NCBI GenBank assembly: GCA_028829895.1
Contig: CM054181.1
Location: 747,501-811,500 of the forward strand
Direction of reading: 5' to 3'
From: Sinotaia quadrata
Lineage: Eukaryota; Mollusca; Gastropoda; Architaenioglossa; Viviparidae
Length of the DNA stretch: 64,000 nt
The translations under genes and the position numbers were made by a program. Under the pieces are notes generated by a model that was not told the origin of the DNA, did no database searches, and was given only the letters and a program-made list of their open reading frames with translations. This document shows positions 35,061 to 47,220 of the stretch, one piece after another; within the stretch, counting starts at the first letter, position 1, and each line of letters starts with the position of its first letter.

Positions 35061-35349
35061 AATACTTGTACATAAAGAAAATCACTGGATGATTAACCAC
35101 AACATAATTTGATAATGAGCTATGTATCAAGAAATTTATAACAAATGGAGCAAAGCCCAGAATGCAAAGATCTTGAAAGCCTACCAAAAGCTAGACTTGT
35201 ATTTTCAGATATCTTATATGTTTGATTTTTGATGATACCACTAGCTTATTTAATTATTGTTTTCTTTTAAATATGTTGACCTACATTTTCTAGAATGAAG
35301 ACATGGAGCTCCCCGTCTCAGTCATTTTCTAAAGCTTTAGATTAAAAAC

Positions 35350-35660
35350 TTGCAAAGCATCCCAGAACAAACTTGTTTGCTAACTGTTGTGCTAGAATGA
35401 AAACCTAAAAAGCATCCAAGGTCAGACATGTTTATTGACTGTTGTAGACTTGTACTAGAATAAAAACATGTAGATCAACCAAGGTCAAATGTTTATTGAC
35501 TGTTTTACTAGAATAAAAACATGTACATCAACCAAGGTCAAACATGTTTATTGACTGTTGTACTAGAATAAAAATATGTAGAGCAACCCAGGTCAAATAT
35601 TTTTAATGACTGTTTTACTACAATAAAAACAAGTAGACTATACCAGATCAAATGTGTGTA
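35350..35660. repeat. Degenerate minisatellite, about 65 bp unit
   Basis: Units contain actagaataaaaacatgtag, caaccaaggtcaaa and tgtttattgactgttgt, about five diverged copies. Confidence 0.82.
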
Positions 35661-35794
35661 CTGTTTAACTAAAGTGACAGGCAAGTCAATGAAAGTCAGT
35701 GAAAGATAGATGGCCAGCGATCTGGTTCAGTAAATTAAGACATGACAAAAAATATGAGAGTCAGCCCTTCGTGCAGCTTGTCTTAATTTTACTA

Positions 35795-36335
35795 TCTGGT
35801 TAAGTAATCAAAAGACATATGGCAAAATATATGGTTAAGTAATCAAAGGCATATTGCAAAATATCTGATTAAGTAATCAAAAGACATGACTGAATGTCTG
35901 GTTAAGATAATCAAAATGAATATGGCATCAGGTTAGGTAAAGACATTGGCAAAGTGTCTGGTTAAATAATCAAAAGACATATGACAAAGTATCTGGTTAA
36001 ATAATCAAAAGACATATGGCAAATTATCTGGTTAAATAATCAAAAGACATATGACAAAGTATCTGGTTAAATAATCAAAAGACATATGGCAAAGTATATG
36101 GTTAAATAATCAAAAGACATATGGCAAAGTATATGGTTAAGTAATCAAAAGACATTTGGCAAAGTATATGGTTAAGTAATCAAAAGACATATGGCAAATT
36201 ATCTGGTTAAGTAATCAAAAGATATTTGGCAAAGTTTATGGTTAAGTAATCAAAAGACATATGGCAAAGTATCTGGTTAAGTAATCAAAAGACATATGGC
36301 AAAGTATCTGGTTAAGTAATCAGACATTTGGCAAA
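35795..36335. repeat. 35 bp minisatellite, about 15 copies
   Basis: The unit is atctggttaagtaatcaaaa followed by gacatatggcaaagt. Early units are degenerate and later units nearly identical. The rest of intron 10 to 37328 is AT-rich and unremarkable. Confidence 0.95.
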
Positions 36336-37328
36336 GTATCTATCAAAAGATAGATAGTGAAGTAAGAATAGATAGATTGTAAAAATGATTAAATTCAAAT
36401 TTAGAGCTTCTATTTTATTTATATGCACATTATCCACCATAGTAAACTGACCACTCTCTCTCTCTAGGCCAAGTGGGAAAAGGTTTATTCCATTTAGGAA
36501 AGAAACTATATGCAGTAAAAAAAACAACTGAAAATTTTTGATGGTGTTCATGCTGTGGGGTACAAAAGTTGGATCACTTCCCACTATTAATATTAATGGA
36601 AAGCATTACTGATATGAATTTGCTCACATTTGATTCTGGACTAGAAAAATGTCTTGTAGTTGATATTTTTCACTGCCATCTTTTGTTTTCACAAGTAACT
36701 TCTGGACCATTCATTTTTGTATCATGCTTGAAGTGGTGTATGCTGTTAACTAAGGCCAAGACTAAACATTGTTCAGTCAGTAACATTATCCTTACACAAA
36801 TGATATAGTTTATATCTGGTTTGGGGTTGTTTTGTTGTTTTTTTTTTTTTTAAAAGACTAGATTTACACTAGATTTACACTCTTGTGTTTCTTTTCCAAT
36901 AGATTTTGTGCACTGTTTTTTTTTCTCTTTACCCTTAAGGTCTAATTTCCATTATTTAGTCAAGACCCAAATAAAATTTTAGTGCACATTTTTTATATAT
37001 TTATATATTTTTTAAGTTTCTTTGCATTCTAGATGCACATTAGAGATTGTCTTGCTCATTGTTGGCTGTAATTTTTGTTGTCCTATTGTTGTATGCATTT
37101 CTAAATATCATCTGTTTAGTGAGTAGAGCAATAGGATATTTTGTAAATGTTTGCTTAGTGATATACAAAGCATCCCCACACAGTCCATATAAATTTAAGA
37201 CATGATCTATGTTATGAGATGTAATTGATTGACAATTTGTCTATCCTGTCAGCTTGTATTTTATTTGGGATTAGAAAACTTGTCTACTGTATGAATTAAT
37301 AGTGTTCTCTTTCTTTTTGCCCAAACAG

Positions 37329-37530
37329 CAATGCAGCTTTGTTACAGATTGTGAAAGTCGGCTTCGGCGGCATATGTTTATCCACACAAAGGAAAAACCT
37401 TTCCAGTGTGGTCTGTGTGACTACCGTGGCTCTCAGAAAGAACATGTTTTACGGCATATGCGATCCCAACATAATATCGAAATTGTGCGCAAACATCGTG
37501 TTAAGAAAAATTCACATGACAAAACTGGAA
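37329..37530 (+). CDS. Zinc-finger gene, coding exon 11 (finger 6 remainder, finger 7)
   Basis: Acceptor gcccaaacag, donor gtaaga, 202 nt. Encodes residues 1142-1208. It begins QCSFVTDCESRLRRHMFIH, completing finger 6 (Cys 1140 and 1143, His 1156 and 1160). A TKEKPFQ linker follows, close to the canonical TGEKPF. Finger 7 has Cys 1168 and 1171 and His 1184 and 1189. A basic tail (IVRKHRVKKNSHDK) follows. Confidence 0.93.
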
Positions 37531-37554
37531 GTAAGAATCCAATGTAATGAATAA

Positions 37555-37910
37555 ATACAAATTAATAGAGTTGGGGGTATGGGCAGGTGTATGTTTGTGA
37601 GGTGATTGATAAAGGTAGATGGATTTTTGGTGTGCCTTGTGAAAGTTTTTGAGATACTGAATGGATATGTAATCAGATAAATAAATATTGGGTATGGGCA
37701 AGTGTGTGTTTATTAGATGCTGATTGGATATGTAATCAGGTAAATAAATATTGGGTGGGGCAATTGTATGTTTTTGAAATTATAGATTTGAGGTGTGAGT
37801 ACTTGTATATTTATTCACTGACTGAAAGTATGCATACACTTGAGTGAATTATGGATGTGGGTAAGTGTGTGATTGTGAAGAGGCTGATAGGGTAAATATG
37901 CATGGAGTTT
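37555..37910. repeat. Degenerate minisatellite right after exon 11
   Basis: Units with ggtatgggcaagtgtatgtt, gaatggatatgtaatcag and ataaataaatattggg recur several times. Related words return at 39750-39910, on the far side of the 38-39.7 kb block. Confidence 0.75.
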
Positions 37911-37984
37911 ATGAGTGAATAATTCTGTGTTAGTGTGGTGAAAAGGGGGGTTTTCTCTGTGTGCATCTTGGTTATTAACTAATA

Positions 37985-39730
37985 TATTAATTAATCTCTT
38001 TCATGCCAATCGTTCACAACCTCCTTAAGGGTCTTGTGCGGTCTGAGAGTGTCTAGGTCAAGCCTTGAGCAGTCCGTCAGTCAGTGACCGTCTCCCAAGT
38101 GTTACCTGTCTCAGAATAGTGACTACACTGCATTTATCTTGCCAGTCGTTCTATCACTATTCCGGCCCTACCACAAACCTCTCGTCATCATCGATGATGG
38201 GAACTATTTTAAAAGATGTGTATAGACCGTCTTCTCAATTGTATTACGTCATTGGCAGCCCCCACCCATCATCTCACATGTACCTCCCCAATTAAAATGA
38301 AGGAGTAAATAGTTTTAAAGGAAAACAATTTATTAAAAAGAAAAGATAACAATTTCAATAAATTTACATTGAGTTCAAATCACACACTAGGCGATTTCGA
38401 AATCACAAATCTCCTAAGACTTCCAGAATTACAATTAATGAAAAGATATACCAATGCAGTTCTCTAGAATAATTATTAGAGAATTTCATGTGAATAACAT
38501 CAATACAATTTTAGTTAGGCTTACATAAATCCTCCACATAAATAATCCAACTAGATAGTAACAATTTAGTAAAAAATATAGCAATTTCATAGAAGAATCA
38601 GAAATAGAATAAGGAATGAAAAATCACAGAAACATGTACAGATTACACAGAAAATTCATGTGTTTGAATCACCTGATTACAGCCTTGTTCAGCAGTAGCC
38701 TCGTTCCCGGCAGGTTTGGCTGGCAATTGAATGTCTTGTGGTTTAACCCACCTTGTGACGTTAATGAATGTTCCGTAAATTGTACATAACACAAATTTTG
38801 TCCATGAAAAGTTTAGCACAGTATATAGAATCCTTTCACTGGCACTGAATAACATATAGTCAGAGTTATTCACAGTTCAGTACACACTGGGTTGGAAAGT
38901 TATCCTCGTAATTACAAGTGAGTCAGACTCGCGCTCCTGCTGCAGCTCACTTCGTAATACCGTCTCCCTTGATGGCCCCGATGCATACGGAATCCAATCA
39001 AGAATTTTACTCCACACCGGCCCTTAACACATTCAGCAGCCAAGTGGCAGTACTGTTGTCAACCAAGACAACCAGAAAGTTGAGACATACTTCCCATTCA
39101 ATACAGGATGGCTTGAACTGCAACAAATTAGTGTAATGGCGCACATCAGGATCATATTTTAAATTTCTGCAATCTGTACTTTCATTTTCGTTTCTCATTA
39201 TAATTCCTTTTAACAATTAATTTATCTGATTCTTTATTTAAACGAAAATAAAAGCATCACAGTTTAAACTGGTTATAATATTTACAAGAAACATAATTCA
39301 AACAGTTTCAAAAAGTAAATGTTAAAAATCAGTTACAACACAATCTCTATATCGGACATACCTTCCTTCCAGTTCTAACCATGAGCCGTGCATGGGACCC
39401 CAAAGTTGTGTAAAAGAGTGTAGAGAGTTTTGAGTCTGCTCTTTTATGTGTTTTCAGAGGTCATGGAAGTTTCTAGAATTTCTTAGCTTCTGGCTAGGAC
39501 TTGTTTTTCTTCCTGTGCCTATTGACTCCATAGTTATGGTTGAATGCACGCACATAATAGACTGAGTGTGTGAGGTGCCAGAAGTATGCCCATGTTATGT
39601 AAGAATTAGTGACCTATAATCCTAACTCCCTTCATTTGTGGATGTGGGTCAGCATTGTTTACGTCAAACCAATTCCACTCAGATTTGAATTGTGAAAAAT
39701 TAATTAATATTAATTTAATTAATTACGTAA
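37985..39730. mobile_element. Probable nonautonomous mobile element, about 1.7 kb
   Basis: This GC-richer block separates two parts of one minisatellite (37555-37910 and 39750-39910). It begins and ends in attaattaat-rich sequence, which suggests an insertion. It contains aaaggagtaaatag- and aatttattaaa-type words also seen in the interspersed repeat copies. No transposase frame is visible. Terminal repeats are not clear, so the borders are approximate. Confidence 0.42.
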
Positions 39731-39957
39731 TTAGCATTTTTCCGTCACAGTCAGTAAGTTTGTAGATGAATGATAGGGTATTTATACAGATGACTGGATT
39801 TGGAGTGTGGGTCAATGTGTTTGTGAGATGACTGATACAGTATGTATACATGGAGTGATTAAATCTAGGTGTGTAGATGAATGATAGGGTAGGTGAGTGA
39901 TTCATTTTGTTTTGTGTAAATAGTAAAATAGATTTTGGTGTTGCATTTGTTGATTAG

Positions 39958-40022
39958 GACACACACACACACAAACACACATATATATTACATACACACA
40001 CTCTCTCACACACACACACAGG
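39958..40022. repeat. (CA)n/(TA)n microsatellite
   Basis: Two CA tracts separated by a short TA and CTCT stretch. Confidence 0.9.
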
Positions 40023-40239
40023 TAGTTGACTGTAATTAATTATTTTTAATGTGGATATCTATTTTAATGTGATTAACTGATTGTTTAAGTGCTTGTATTT
40101 ATCAACTAACAGATTGTTTTCCTCTTTGAGAGATTTCCTTTAATAGAGAGGAAAACAGTGTGAGCAGATTATAACATTTGTATTGAGCAGAACCTGATAG
40201 ATGATAAAAACAAGATAATCAGAGAAGAAATTTCATATG

Positions 40240-40575
40240 ACACGAAATTATCTGGATTACAAAATTATATATTTGATATGAAACTGCTCGTTATTTGGAT
40301 TACAAGATTATAAATTTATATGAAACTCTGATACTTGTTTGGATTACAGGATTATATATTTGATATGAAACTGCTAGTAATTTGGATTACAAGATTATAA
40401 ATTTGATATGAAACTCTGATACTTGTTTGGATTACAGGATTATATATTTGATATGAGACTGTTGGTTGTTTGGATTACAGGATTATATATCTGATATGAA
40501 ACTGCTAATTATTTGGATTGTAAAATTATATATTTGATATGAAGCTCTACTAGTTATTTGGAGTACAAGATTTAT
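40240..40575. repeat. Minisatellite, about 50-60 bp unit, 6 copies
   Basis: The unit contains tttggattacaagattatat and atttgatatgaaactgct, with variants alternating between two subtypes. Confidence 0.88.
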
Positions 40576-40900
40576 TGTAGGGTTTCCTTCAGTCTAGTAA
40601 TCACACTTGAGCACACTTAATTTTATAGAGGAGTCAGTTTTGAAAATAAGATAACTAAATTCTTTTTCTGATATATGTTTCATTAAACATTTTAGTCAAA
40701 AATAAACAAAGTAGGGGTTTTTTTTGTGCAACATTTATGTTGTTGGGTGTTTTTGTTGTTGATAAAGAAAGATAAATGACTAGGTACATAGGTTTGTTTC
40801 AAAGGTCTTTTTGTCCTTGTTGACTGATTTCTCTTATTTATTTGATTATTCAAATAACGGCTTTGTTTTGCCATTCTTCTAATCACTGCTTATTCACCAG

Positions 40901-41028
40901 GTTCAGGGGATGAGGCGCGAGTTCTTGACAAGGCTGACTATTCATCTGAAGAGAAGATTTTTGCCTGTAACCACTGCACCATGAAGTTTGCCAAACTCAT
41001 TAATTTATATAAACACCTGCACACACAG
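40901..41028 (+). CDS. Zinc-finger gene, coding exon 12 (finger 8, split)
   Basis: Acceptor ttattcaccag, donor gtattt, 128 nt. Encodes residues 1209-1251. Finger 8 (FACNHCTMKFAKLINLYKHL) has Cys 1231 and 1234 and His 1247. The last zinc ligand (His 1252) is the first residue of the next exon, so the finger is only complete after splicing. Confidence 0.9.
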
Positions 41029-41399
41029 GTATTTGAGTGTATAATCAAAAGAGATTTATTATAACCAAAAGGATTTGATGCTTTACACAGTAAACAAATC
41101 TGTTTGCTACAGGGTTAAATTTGTTGACTGAAGATAATTGTTACTTTAAGCATTTGCAATTCACAGCTGGTTTATTAGCTGAAATAGTATAACCAACATT
41201 TAATAAACATTGGCATATACATAAACTGTTAGCCATAACATTGAAATACTTTGACCCTAGTGATTACACAGATATATGCAAATGAGTGTGTTGACTACTA
41301 GATTAAAACAATCAAGCATATTAGATGCAGGACTTAAAGGGTTAATCATAGTTATTACAGCTGATGATGACAACTCAAGCATGATGAGATATGACTTTT

Positions 41400-41875
41400 C
41401 CTCTATCTGGTAAAATAATTAATTGACAGTTAAAATAATTGTCTGACAGGTAAAATAATTATCAGACATGTAAAATAATTATCAAACAGGTAAAACAATT
41501 ATCACACAGTTAAATAATTATCAGAAGATAAAATTATTGTCTGACAGATAAAATAATTATCAGACAGGTAAAATAATTATCTGATAGGTAAATAATTATC
41601 AGAAAAAATTATTGTTTGACAGGTAAAATAGTTGTCTGGCAAGAAAAATAATTATCAGACAAGTAAAATAATTATTTGACAGGTCAGTTGATAGATTAAA
41701 AAATCTAATTATTCAAACAGGTAAAAAAATTATCAGACAGATAAAATAATTATCTGACAGGTAAAATAATTATCAGGCAGGTAAAATAATTGTCTGACAG
41801 ATCAATTGTTAGATTAAGAAATCTAATTATTCAGACAGTAAAAAAGTTATCAGACAGATAAAACAATTACCAGGT
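41400..41875. repeat. Minisatellite, about 20-22 bp unit, more than 20 copies
   Basis: The unit is of the form gacaggtaaaataattatca, with a longer unit (ttagattaaaaaatctaatt and similar) interspersed at about 41690 and 41810. Confidence 0.92.
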
Positions 41876-42029
41876 ACAAACAGTATAACTTTCTTCTGAT
41901 ATAAGTGTTTTGTGTGTTTTATTCATTCGTGTTTTGTTATAAGTGTAAATATTACTTTTACTAATAATATCAAGACACATGTTAATGTTTGTTAGTAATT
42001 CCCCTCCCTCCCCTTTCTCATTTTCTCTT

Positions 42030-42500
42030 GTTACATGTCCTTTAGAGAACAAGACCTCTGTTTGAAATGACTTAAGAAAGCTTGACATTCTTTTAGCGTA
42101 ATAGTTACATGTTGACTTGTCTCTTGAAATGACTTAAGAAAACTTGACATTCTTTTAGTGTAATAGTTACATGATGACTTGTCTCTTTGAAATGACTTAA
42201 GAAAGGGTGACATTCTTTTAGTGTAATGGTTACATGTTGACTTGTCTCTTTGAATTATTGAAATGACTTAAGAAAGGGTGACATTCTTTTAGTGTAATAG
42301 TTACATGTTGACTTGTCTCTTTGAAATGACTTAAGAAAGCTTGACATTCTTTTAGTGTAATAGTTACTTGATGTTTTATTTGATTAAAATGACTTAAGAA
42401 AGGGTGACATTCTTTTAGTGTAATAGTTTCGTGTTGACTTGTCTCTTTGAAATGATTTAGGAAAGGGTGACATTCTTTTTGTATAATAGTTACAATATTA
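42030..42500. repeat. 62 bp minisatellite, about 7 copies
   Basis: The unit contains tgaaatgacttaagaaaggg, tgacattcttttagtgtaat and agttacatgttgacttgtct. Minus-strand frames with KECHPFLSHF are repeat translations. Positions 42500-43824 hold only unremarkable AT-rich intron. Confidence 0.94.
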
Positions 42501-43824
42501 TTTCTCCAAATGAAATGACTCAATAAAGGGGCAAAACCTTTTTAAAGAATATTGAGGGTTTCCAATGGTGCCCTTTTAAGACATATTTTTATGTTTGAGA
42601 TTAAATATGCAAATAAAGGCCTTAATGCTTTCCTTTCAAGAAGTACTTTAGAATAAAAGCAACCAAAAAAGTTGATTTGTCAACAATTTCTACAAAACAA
42701 AAAGAGATTTAACAAGAGAAAGAAAAAAGCACAAGAGAGGAAAATATACTTCACTTTTGTGAAAGAGAAAACTAAAGATTAAATAGATACAATAATGACA
42801 ACAAAATCAATATGCAGTAACCTCCCATTTAGATATTAGCTCCATGGAAAGAAATTAGTAACAGCATAATTGTTGTTTTTTTGTGTGTGTGGAATCACAG
42901 ACATAAAGAATGTTTAAATTGTTAATGGATTGATTTTCATCTTCAATGCTTAAAGACCAAGTGAAATGGAATCTAGGTCAGCCACAGATAAGAATAAATC
43001 TATATGAAATGAGTAATTCCCATTCTTAGAATCAAGACTGCAAAATTTAAACTTTCAGAGATTTGTATAAATGCATATGTTCTGGTATTAAAAGTCAATA
43101 TTTCTGAAAGAAATCAGAGCTCTCATTCATTTGCAAGACTGACCTCACCCTAGCAACATAATATGACATCATGAGTTAAAACTACAATCCACATGCATTG
43201 TCTAACATATTGTCTTGCATTAAATGCGTTGTTTGAAAAATTAAAATCAAGGTTAAATGTTGCAGTGCATATAACTGCAAGAGCGGACAGACCAAAGTAT
43301 TAATTTTTTTACATTTCCCAAAGATCACAAATTACAAAAAAAGTAGATTACAAAGCTGAAAAGAGAAAACTTTCATCTAACACATTAGACGGTTGTGTGT
43401 AGCAAGCACTTCAAAGAAGAAGACTGTGAAATGCATAGCAGTCTGGCGTTGAAGTGCCAAAAGTAGACTTAACCAGTGCACAGTTATAGTTCTATCATTT
43501 GATTGATTGTAATTTTACATATCAATCATCTAAAAATGTCCCACCAAGACAAATATACAGTCTTGGTCATGATCTATTTGCATAAAATCCACTTTACATC
43601 TGTGTTTTAAGACATATCTGCTAATACATTCATTGTATTATATCTAGTTTTAGGTATAGCAAAATTGATACTCTAAGCTTTCTTAATGGCAGGCATGAAT
43701 TGTGGGTAATGATAGTTCATTGATGAAGGAAGAAATTTCTTATATATATTTAAATCTCTTTGATGATTTTCTTCCATAAGTATTTCTAATCATTATTTAA
43801 TATAAAATCTTTGGTTGTCTACAG

Positions 43825-44016
43825 CACAAAGACATTATGCCTGCTGATGATCAGACTGATTTCTGCTGTGTTGTTTGCGACTTCCGTACAACAAACAAAA
43901 AGAATCTCTTGGTACACATGCGCAAACACAACACGACGGATCAGTCCCCACCTTCTCATGTCTATTCCTGTGTGCTCTGTCGTTATATGAATCCCAAACG
44001 ACGGAATCTTTTTCAG
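43825..44016 (+). CDS. Zinc-finger gene, coding exon 13 (finger 9, start of 10)
   Basis: Acceptor ttgtctacag, donor gtatgc, 192 nt. Encodes residues 1252-1315. It supplies the last His of finger 8 and all of finger 9 (Cys 1266 and 1269, His 1282 and 1286; CVVCDFRTTNKKNLLVHMRK). It also supplies both Cys of finger 10 (1300 and 1303). It ends NLFQ, just before the histidines of finger 10. Confidence 0.92.
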
Positions 44017-44022
44017 GTATGC

Positions 44023-44240
44023 ATTGTGTTTCTAGAGTACAGAAAGGTCATTAAGGAAATTGCTTGATTATTCCTCATGTCTTTCTAGAGTACAGAAAGG
44101 TCATTAAGGAAATTGCTTGATTATTCATCATGTCTTTCTAGAGTACAGAAAGGTCATTAAGGAAATTGCTTGATTATTCTTCATGTATTTCTAGAGTACA
44201 GAAAGGTCATTCAGGAAATTGTTTGATTATTCTTCATGTA
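44023..44240. repeat. 53 bp minisatellite, 4 copies, next to the exon 13 donor
   Basis: The unit contains tttctagagtacagaaaggt, cattaaggaaattgcttgat and tattcttcatg. It begins within 10 bp of the donor site. A (CA)n tract follows at about 44248-44272. Confidence 0.93.
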
Positions 44241-44548
44241 CCCCTTTCACACACACACACACACACACACACGCCACAGTGTTTGAAGCAAACATATTGT
44301 TATTATTTGCTTTATTGCTATACTTTTCAATATGCACATGCACTCTTGCCTGCAAGCACTAGTTTTCAATACACACACCCAATACCATCTTTGAACCAAA
44401 CATATTGTCAGTGCTTGATGTACTTGGTGTACTTTTCAGTAGTATGCAAACATACATATACACCAGAAATTAAGTTCCTTGAAAATGTATAAAAATTTGT
44501 GATTATTGACTTATTTCCTGTATTGTTATAATTGTTTGACTTGCACAG

Positions 44549-44734
44549 CACATGCGAAAAAAACATCACATTGAGATTGTCATTGGGGATGATGGCACAA
44601 CCACCTGTTATGTTGCAAATGATTCTCCAGGTGGTATTGGCATTGGATCCAGTGGCATTCAACTGCAGCAGCAGAACTGCAATAACACCATCAGCATTCT
44701 TCCAATTGGCGAGGTTATTACAACTGTTGCACAG
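44549..44734 (+). CDS. Zinc-finger gene, coding exon 14 (end of finger 10)
   Basis: Acceptor cttgcacag, donor gtgtgt, 186 nt. Encodes residues 1316-1377. It begins HMRKKHHIEIVIGDDGTT, giving His 1316 and 1321 of finger 10. The 'H-x4-H-x-IEIV' ending resembles finger 7 (HMRSQHNIEIV), which suggests internal duplication of a two-finger module. It ends with a Gly- and Gln-rich stretch and ISILPIGEVITTVAQ. The frame stays open through the donor for 95 more codons. Confidence 0.9.
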
Positions 44735-44837
44735 GTGTGTTCCTTGCTTGAAATGATTGGAAAACTTATAATTATGTTCTTCTTAGGATGTTTATTAGTT
44801 CATTGGCCAGTGTGTTGTGTGTGTGTACTGAACAACT

Positions 44838-45018
44838 CTTTGAGTGAGGTTTACGCTGTGATCAAGGTTTGCTCTGTGAGTGAGGTTTACGCTGTGATCA
44901 AGGTTTGCTCTGTGAGTGAGGTTTACACTGTCAGTAAGGTTTGCACTGTGAGTGAGGTTTACACTGTCAGTAAGGTTTGCACTGTGAGTGAGGTTTACAC
45001 TGTCAGTAAGGTTTGTTA
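44838..45018. repeat. 36 bp minisatellite, 5 copies
   Basis: The unit is gtgagtgaggtttacactgt followed by cagtaaggtttgcact. In the frame continuing from exon 14 it reads VSEVYTVSKVCT per unit. Confidence 0.94.
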
Positions 45019-46179
45019 ATAAAATTTTTATATGAAAAGATGCTAATATGGAGTTCTAAATGATTGTGGTTGCATTCATTTATCACAGAGCAAATTTACA
45101 ACCATGAAAAATAACTATAAAAAAATGTTAAGATTTTTGCATATTGTATAAGATGAATTGTGGTGCATTTAATGTCCTTTCATACAGTTGTGACTGTAAA
45201 CAGTGAAAATGACCAGTGAAATAACATTATTTGTAATTGACATTTAAAAAATCACTACAAATATTTATTACACTTCAGAGATAGAGCAGCATCTGTAACT
45301 TTTATGTCGGGATTATTATAAGTTTGTTTTTTTAAATTGTAATATCTAATATCCTTAGCAAAATATTACACATATTTATGTTCATGCCTATAAAGTAAAT
45401 TATGAAAGAAGTCATAAGAGCCACACACATAAAAAGTACAAATACTTTATTCCTTCCTACTTCTTCCTTCATCACACACTTTCATTAGTAACAGCCAGCT
45501 GATGCAATCATTTAACTCTCTTCAAATGGCAACATAGAAAAATCCTCCACTTTAGCACTAAGATTACTTACAAAATATTATTTTTAAACATGCTAGTTTA
45601 AAAACCAATTGTACATCAAAATTAAACAGTAATTCATATAACTAATCTGTTTTTAAAAGTTATATTTAATATTCCTCAGTCATAATCCCATGATAAAAAT
45701 TGTAAACAAGGGCCACATCTTTGATATGCTATCTTGAATTTTTCACAAATGATAGCATCCCACTCATTTCACAAAAATCATTCTAATTAATTATAATTAT
45801 GATTATGAGCCGAATACTTAGCTGGATTTAGATGGTAGTGATGCCAACTTGATGGAGGCAACCTCACTTGAGTCTCTTGATATTATTGCTCCAAATTTGA
45901 TTGGGAATGCTCCAAATGAACAAAAGGTTCATTTATGCTAATTTTCTATGCCTTAGGTCAGAGGTCAGTTTATATTAAGTTTTTATTCCCTGCAATTAGT
46001 TTTTTTATACTTCCAGTTGCAAAATTACTTATGTAAAGTTAGAATAATATATGAAGTGCCAAAAATTCATTTTTTTCATTTCATAAAAACAGTTGCTAAG
46101 GAGCTAGTGATGGTCTTTTTTTTAGTTTATCTGCTTTCTTGTACTGTTATTTATTGTAAAGATTTCTTCATGACATTTG

Positions 46180-46475
46180 TCTTAGGCTGTTTTATTTCCT
46201 GTTATTTTTTTATGGGAGATAGTTGTAGATCTTAGGTCTTGGGCTGTTTTATTTCATGGGTTTTTTTTTTTTATGGGAGATAGTTGTAGATCTTAGGTCT
46301 TAGGCTGTTTTATTTGCTGTTATTTTTTTATGGGAGATAGTTGTAGATCTTGGGTCTTAGGCTGTTTTATTTGCTGGTTATATTTTTATGGGAGATAGTT
46401 GTAGATCTTAGGTCTTAGGCCGTTTTATTTGCTGTTTTCCTATTATTTTTTTTAAAGGAGATGGTTGTAGATCTT
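46180..46475. repeat. Minisatellite, about 62 bp unit, 5 copies
   Basis: The unit contains ttaggctgttttatttgctg, tatttttttatgggagatag and ttgtagatct. It lies inside the piggyBac-like element. Confidence 0.9.
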
Positions 46476-46744
46476 TGGGAGTTTTATAGTATTTATATTT
46501 TAGTCTGTGGTTATGATGATAATGATAAGGACAAGGGTATCCATATCCCTTTTCCACCTGACCTGAGCTGACATGATAAACTTTATAAAGTGAGAATGTT
46601 ATATACATATATTAATATTAAATGTAAAAAAAAAAATGTTTCAGCCAAGTCAGATTTTTAATTGATGAACACATGGACATGGAGAGATAACAAAATTATA
46701 TAATTTATGTCCAGAATTCATAGCACTAATGGACATGCTTTTGC

Positions 46745-47220
46745 TAAGAAAAAATAAATGTTAATGGAAATTTCAGAGAAACAGTTTGTTAAGGACTATA
46801 ATCAGTACATGGGAGAGGTGGATAAAAGTGAGAAGTTAAGAAATAAATATGTTTTGAGAAAAACAAATAATTACTGGAAGACATTATTTTTTTTCAATTT
46901 TAGATATTTCATTTTATTTGAGGGAAAAATCCAAATATTGAAGAAATTAAAAGAACAGCTAGATATGGGTAAATTGATTTTACAGAAGAATTAATTATGG
47001 AATGTTTGAATACAGGTTTGCATGACAATGTACCTGTTGCTATAGAAACCACCACTTATTTTTCAAATGCTTTGGATCGTGAGTCTACTGATGTTCATTG
47101 AAATTGTAATTGTGATATCAAACTATGTAAATTGAGAGAAAAAATAAGTGTTAGGTGTACAGTTTGTGACATTTTCTTATCATTTCAGAAAAACAAAAAC
47201 TTTCTTTCTGCTTTTCATAC
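46745..47220 (+). pseudogene. piggyBac transposase, C-terminal remnant
   Basis: The frame starting at 46758 reads FVKDYNQYMGEVDKSEKLRN and then YWKTLFFFNFRYFI. This matches the piggyBac motif in which an 'YN..MGGVDKSD' segment is followed by 'WW..LF' helices. After stop codons, other frames give LREKISVRCTVCD at about 47130-47170, resembling the start of the terminal cysteine-rich domain. The N-terminal domain and catalytic core are missing and several frameshifts exist. Confidence 0.72.

Noticed and set aside
34879..35187. Minus-strand frame with a long Cys-Val run
   Set aside because: It is a translation of the (CA)n microsatellite.
41867..42523. Minus-strand frames repeating KECHPFLSHF
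   Set aside because: They are translations of the 62 bp minisatellite, and frames break between copies.
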